Source: Defluviitaleaceae bacterium (GTDB taxonomy: Bacteria > Bacillota > Clostridia > Lachnospirales > WRAX01). From it: a DNA stretch of 36,176 nucleotides. The stretch is taken from contig WQVZ01000011.1 in assembly GCA_009785595.1 (NCBI GenBank), forward strand, positions 1 through 36,176. The letters are read 5' to 3'. Within the stretch, counting starts at the first letter, position 1; every line of letters starts with the position of its first letter. The position numbers were made by a program, and so were the translations under genes. Positions 33,162 through 36,176 of the stretch are shown here, piece after piece. The notes beneath the pieces were generated by a model. The model searched no databases. It had not been told where the DNA came from and saw only the letters and a list, made by a program, of their open reading frames with translations.

Positions 33162-34464
33162 TTCAAACAAATGGGACATACACGCACCCTTGGCTGCCCG
33201 CCTGCGCCCACAGGGGTTGGACGACTTTGTGGGGCAAAAGCATTTGGTGGGCCAGGGGGCTTTGCTGCGCCGCCTCATTGATGCCGATAACATCCCATCC
33301 ATGGTGTTTTGGGGGCCGCCGGGCAGCGGCAAGACCACCCTAGCCAGCATTATTGCCCGGCTTACGGCGGCGGAATTTGTTAATTTTAGTGCCGTGACCA
33401 GCGGCATTAAAGAGGTGCGGGCGGTGATGGAGCGGGCCGAGACCACCCAGCAGTGGGGCAAGAAGACCATTGTGTTTGTGGACGAGATACACCGCTTTAA
33501 CAAAGGCCAGCAGGACGCTTTTTTGCCATATGTGGAAAACGGCAGTGTGATTTTGATTGGGGCCACCACGGAAAATCCGTCTTTTGAGGTTAATTCGGCC
33601 TTGCTGTCACGGTGCAAGGTGTTTTTGCTGTACGGTCTTACCAATGAGGATATACAGCAGTTGTTGCGCCGGGCGGTGGATCGCTTTGCTTATGATATGC
33701 GCGTTGTGGTGGATATTTCTGATGAACTTGTGGCTATTTTGGCGGACTTTGCCAATGGTGATGCCCGTATTGCTCTTAATACCATAGAAATGGTGCTTAA
33801 TTCTGCTGACATAACAGACGGAAGGGCGAGTATAACACCGGAGCTGGTGCAGCAAAGTGTAGCGAAAAAGCTGGCCTTGTATGATAAAAAGGGCGAGGAG
33901 CATTATAACATAATATCTGCCCTGCACAAGTCCATGCGCAACAGTGATGTCCACGCATCTATATACTGGCTGACACGGATGTTGGACGGCGGCGAGGATC
34001 CGCTGTATATTGCCCGCCGCATTGTGCGCTTTGCCAGTGAGGATGTGGGTCTGGCAGACCCCAATGCCCTGTTGCTGGCGGTGGCGGCATATCAGGCCTG
34101 TCATTTTAATGGTATGCCCGAATGCGGCATAAACTTGGCCCAGGCCGCGGCGTATTGTGCCCTGGCACCAAAGTCCAATGCGCTGGACGCCGCATATGCG
34201 GCCGCTATGGAGGACGCCCGCCGTTTGCCCACCCTGCCGGTGCCACTGACCATACGCAATGCGCCAACCAAGCTGATGAAGGAGCTGGACTATGGCAAGG
34301 GATATAAATATGCCCACGACTATGACGACAAGGTGACGGATTTGCAGTGCTTGCCGGATAATTTGGCGGGCAAGACATATTATAACCCCACAAACCAGGG
34401 GCGCGAGGCGAAAATAGCCGAGACCATGAAAAAACTGGAGGAGCTGAGGCAAAATGATAAATAA
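33148..34464 (+). CDS. rarA: Replication-associated recombination protein A (RarA/MgsA)
   Basis: 438 residues. AAA+ ATPase of the clamp-loader clade that acts at stalled replication forks. Visible motifs are PLAARLRPQGLDDFVGQKHL, Walker A GPPGSGKT (56-63), Walker B VFVDEIHRFNKGQQDAFLP, sensor 1 LIGATTENPSFEVN and arginine finger LLSRC. The tetramerisation domain begins near YDKKGEEHYNIISALHKS, followed by SDVHASIYWLTRML, GGEDPLYIARR and SEDVGLADP. The ATG at 33148 sits inside the end of the TIR gene, after a weak AAAGGTAG. ywlG starts inside its last codons, so both junctions suggest coupled translation. Confidence 0.96.
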   Translation: MKMNNSNKWDIHAPLAARLRPQGLDDFVGQKHLVGQGALLRRLIDADNIPSMVFWGPPGSGKTTLASIIARLTAAEFVNFSAVTSGIKEVRAVMERAETTQQWGKKTIVFVDEIHRFNKGQQDAFLPYVENGSVILIGATTENPSFEVNSALLSRCKVFLLYGLTNEDIQQLLRRAVDRFAYDMRVVVDISDELVAILADFANGDARIALNTIEMVLNSADITDGRASITPELVQQSVAKKLALYDKKGEEHYNIISALHKSMRNSDVHASIYWLTRMLDGGEDPLYIARRIVRFASEDVGLADPNALLLAVAAYQACHFNGMPECGINLAQAAAYCALAPKSNALDAAYAAAMEDARRLPTLPVPLTIRNAPTKLMKELDYGKGYKYAHDYDDKVTDLQCLPDNLAGKTYYNPTNQGREAKIAETMKKLEELRQNDK

Positions 34465-35008
34465 TGAATTTTTGGTCGGTCTTGGACGTGATGTGCAGGC
34501 TATTTTTGCGGAGTTGATAGAGACCGCAAGCCTATCTACCGGCCAAATTGTGGTGCTTGGGGCATCCACCAGTGAAATTGTGGGTCAACACATAGGCCGG
34601 GCCACCAATATGGAGGTGGGTCGAGCTGTAATAGATGCCGCCCTGGCCGTTACCAGCCCGGCGGGGATATTTTTGGCTGTGGCTGCCTGCGAACATATAA
34701 ACAGGGCCATTGTGGTGGAGGCCGCCTGTGCCGCCGCATATGGTCTTGATGTGGTAAATGTGCGGCCTGTGCCGGAGGCGGGCGGTGCGGCGGCCGCGGC
34801 GGCCTATGATGCTATGACTGCCCCTGTGATGGTGGAGCATATTGCCGCCCACGCCGGTGTGGACATAGGTGACACCGCCATTGGTATGCATGTGCGCTTT
34901 GTGCAGGTGCCTTTTCGTCCTGCCATCAAACATGTGGGCGATGCCCGTGTAACGGCGCTTACCAGCCGGCCCAAGTATATCGGTGGTGGGCGGGCGCGGT
35001 ATATTTAG
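34454..35008 (+). CDS. ywlG: YwlG / TIGR01440 (UPF0340) family protein
   Basis: 184 residues, the family length. The conserved stretch GQIVVLGASTSEIVGQHIG is at about 29-47. It is followed by FLAVAACEHINRAIVVE, VNVRPVPEAGGAAAAAAYD and AGVDIGDTAIGMHVR. The function of the family is not established. GGAGGAG lies before the ATG, which overlaps the rarA stop by 11 bases. A GTAGGGA sequence begins in its stop codon region, another trace of the REP foot. Confidence 0.88.
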   Translation: MINNEFLVGLGRDVQAIFAELIETASLSTGQIVVLGASTSEIVGQHIGRATNMEVGRAVIDAALAVTSPAGIFLAVAACEHINRAIVVEAACAAAYGLDVVNVRPVPEAGGAAAAAAYDAMTAPVMVEHIAAHAGVDIGDTAIGMHVRFVQVPFRPAIKHVGDARVTALTSRPKYIGGGRARYI

Positions 35009-35035
35009 TAGGGATGGTTCCGAGTGGGTTGGGTT

Positions 35036-35061
35036 CGGGCGGATATGGAATCCGCCCCTAC
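35036..35061 (-). repeat. REP hairpin with GTAG foot
   Basis: Minus-strand GTAG, GGGCGGATT, loop, AATCCGCCC type pairing (a compensated stem variant). Lies between ywlG and the cyclase-like gene. Confidence 0.8.
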
Positions 35062-35135
35062 GTATCGGCTCTATGTTTCTATGATGGCAGAATTGACCGC
35101 ACCGCGTAAATACTAAATTAAAGAGGGGATTACAT

Positions 35136-35870
35136 ATGACGAAAGACGAGAAGGATTTTGCGGGTACACCGCATTTTATTGCGTATTTGGATATATTGGG
35201 GTATGAACAGCTTGTGAGAGAGTGTGGGATAGCTGGATTGTCGAAAATTATCTACAAGAGAATTTTAGCTTCCGAAGGGACAGCTGCTACTGCTAGAGAA
35301 GTGTTTGCAGAAGGGCGAGAAGAACACCTTGAAGATTTTAAGATTAAAATTAAAGTATTCTCCGACAATTTCTTTTTCTGTACACGAAAAAATTGGAAAG
35401 GTTTGATTACGTTGATATTAGCTTTTCAAACTTCCATGGCCTATGAAAATATTCTCATGAGGGGCGCGTTGTGCCATGGTGATATTTATTTTGGGGAAGA
35501 ATTTATTTGCGGAGATGGCCTGATAAGGGCACATAAGCTTGAAAACGAGATAGCTATCTTTCCGCGTGTGATAGTGGATGATAGCTTTTTAGCAAAAGCA
35601 ACACCAACAGAATATTTAACCGGGCTAGAGCTTTTAAAAGCAGCTGGTAATTTGAAAATAGATTTTGATGGCTATCATTTTATTAACTATCTTTCCATTC
35701 CGCTAATGCGTGAGAAAGAAAGAGATGCGCTTCTTAAATCTCATAGAGATTTTGTGGCAGGGGGACTCGAAAATGAAAATATTAGAGTGAAGCAAAAATA
35801 CCAGTGGGTGAAGAATTACCACAACAATTTTTGTGAAGAAAACGGGTTGCCGGAAGAATTCTGGATATAG
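35136..35870 (+). CDS. Class III nucleotidyl-cyclase-fold protein
   Basis: 244 residues. The order of motifs follows the cyclase/GGDEF palm: HFIAYLDILGYEQLV with Asp19 at the first metal position, a helix, then IKVFSDNFFFCT with Asp77 at the second. Next come MRGALCHGDIYFGEEFICGDG and IRAHKLENEIAIFPRVIVDD, which parallel the strand-helix-strand end of adenylate cyclases. Both metal Asp residues are kept, so activity is possible. No sensor or membrane part is seen. The C-terminus is charged and ends LPEEFWI. Related cyclase folds occur in Pycsar defence, but this protein is not clearly a Pycsar cyclase. AGAGGGG precedes the ATG. It is AT-richer than ywlG and has REP hairpins on both sides. Confidence 0.6.
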   Translation: MTKDEKDFAGTPHFIAYLDILGYEQLVRECGIAGLSKIIYKRILASEGTAATAREVFAEGREEHLEDFKIKIKVFSDNFFFCTRKNWKGLITLILAFQTSMAYENILMRGALCHGDIYFGEEFICGDGLIRAHKLENEIAIFPRVIVDDSFLAKATPTEYLTGLELLKAAGNLKIDFDGYHFINYLSIPLMREKERDALLKSHRDFVAGGLENENIRVKQKYQWVKNYHNNFCEENGLPEEFWI

Positions 35871-35898
35871 CAAATGCGGTTGGTGGTCATCCTGTCTT

Positions 35899-35966
35899 GT
35901 CATCCCGAGTAGCAAGCGAAGGATCTTGAAGATTCTTCAATCGTTTTGCTTTTTCGGAATGATGGG
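35899..35966. repeat. Imperfect palindrome of the GTCATCCCGAG type
   Basis: GTCATCCCGAG at the left and TTCGGAATGATGG at the right are imperfect inverted repeats around GATCTTGAAGATTCTTC. It resembles the element at 454-534 at its ends and belongs to a widespread class of dispersed repeats. Confidence 0.5.
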
Positions 35967-36003
35967 GTCTGTCTTTGGGCGTAGTTGATAGTAGGATAAA
36001 AAC

Positions 36004-36030
36004 CGGGCGGCCACATAGGGTCGCCCCTAC
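36004..36030 (-). repeat. REP hairpin with GTAG foot
   Basis: Minus-strand GTAG, GGGCGACC, loop, GGCCGCCC, with one G-T type pair. Confidence 0.8.
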
Positions 36031-36064
36031 AAAACATGCCCACAGGCCAAATTGCCCGGAAATA

Positions 36065-36102
36065 AAAACAGCCCGGCGGCCTAGAGGCCATCAAGCTGTT
36101 TT
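36065..36102. terminator. Nested hairpin, terminator-like
   Basis: AAAACAGC and GCTGTTTT enclose GGCCTAGAGGCC. The outer arms give an A-run and a T-run, so it could end transcription in either direction. The rest of 35871-36176 holds only the repeats listed and no gene. Confidence 0.45.
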
Positions 36103-36176
36103 GCGTGGAAACTAGCTGAGCTGGAAGGATTCGAATTATACAACAAGCAAAAACATGAGCAAATTTAATGTGGTAA

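Noticed and set aside
411-36030. GTAG hairpins as CRISPR repeats
   Set aside because: They are dispersed, in both orientations, without regular spacers or cas genes.
36110-36145. tRNA-like T-loop sequence GGATTCGAATT near the right edge
   Set aside because: The flanking bases do not form a T-stem on either strand, and no acceptor or anticodon arm can be built.
1-36176. Genome-wide recoding of TAG as a sense codon
   Set aside because: TAG is the ordinary stop for several intact genes here (dnaX-like, BofC-like, carboxypeptidase, XpaC-family, cyclase-like), so general recoding is excluded; only local suppression remains possible.

Overview
The window looks like chromosomal DNA of a spore-forming Clostridia-type Firmicute. 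It carries spoIVA (an endospore-former marker) and a BofC-like gene. It also has an orphan MsmX-type ATPase next to a CdaR/PucR-type regulator, FtsEX with an M23 hydrolase, YwlG and RarA, with strong AGGAGG ribosome sites and some TTG/GTG starts. Base composition is mid-range. No rRNA, tRNA or CRISPR was found.

Layout. 1-400: the tail of a dnaX-like gene. 637-1236: a BofC-like protein. 1226-3890 (minus): a methyltransferase, an M15 D,D-carboxypeptidase and an unknown membrane protein. 4068-7156: a small unknown protein, then uvrB with its own promoter, then a RAYT (REP-associated tyrosine transposase) remnant lying between uvrB and uvrA. 7171-16150: uvrA, dcd, valS, folC, a 51-codon gene and a TPR membrane protein, the last three tightly coupled. 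16399-17877: spoIVA. 17955-21618 (minus): a patatin-like lipase, a frameshifted secreted protein, a cyclic-2,3-diphosphoglycerate-synthetase-like GTPase and a small amber-interrupted gene. 22009-24906: msmX, a cdaR-like regulator and a membrane protein. 25174-28036: ftsE, ftsX and an M23 hydrolase with its own promoter. 28097-30392 (minus): an XRE regulator and ftsH. 30543-32021: an XpaC-family protein and a secreted protein. 32241-35870: a TIR-domain protein, rarA, ywlG and a nucleotidyl-cyclase-fold protein.

The most distinctive structure is a dispersed family of short hairpins. Each has a conserved GTAG foot followed by a GC-rich stem whose sequence varies while pairing is kept. Fourteen clear GTAG copies sit between genes, and three of them lie inside the RAYT reading frame. 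GTAG-footed REP hairpins are known substrates of RAYT proteins, so the window appears to hold both the element and a decayed copy of its likely mobiliser. In two genes the TAG of the foot is the stop codon, and three further genes end at partial copies of the foot.

The second region of interest is 32.0-35.9 kb. Two AT-richer accessory genes, a TIR protein and a class III cyclase-fold protein, flank the housekeeping pair rarA-ywlG and sit beside REP clusters. They could be defence or signalling genes, but the link between them is inference.

Hidden decayed genes: 19265-19812 is a secreted protein split by a frameshift, and 21436-21618 is a small gene with a promoter, a ribosome site and one in-frame TAG.
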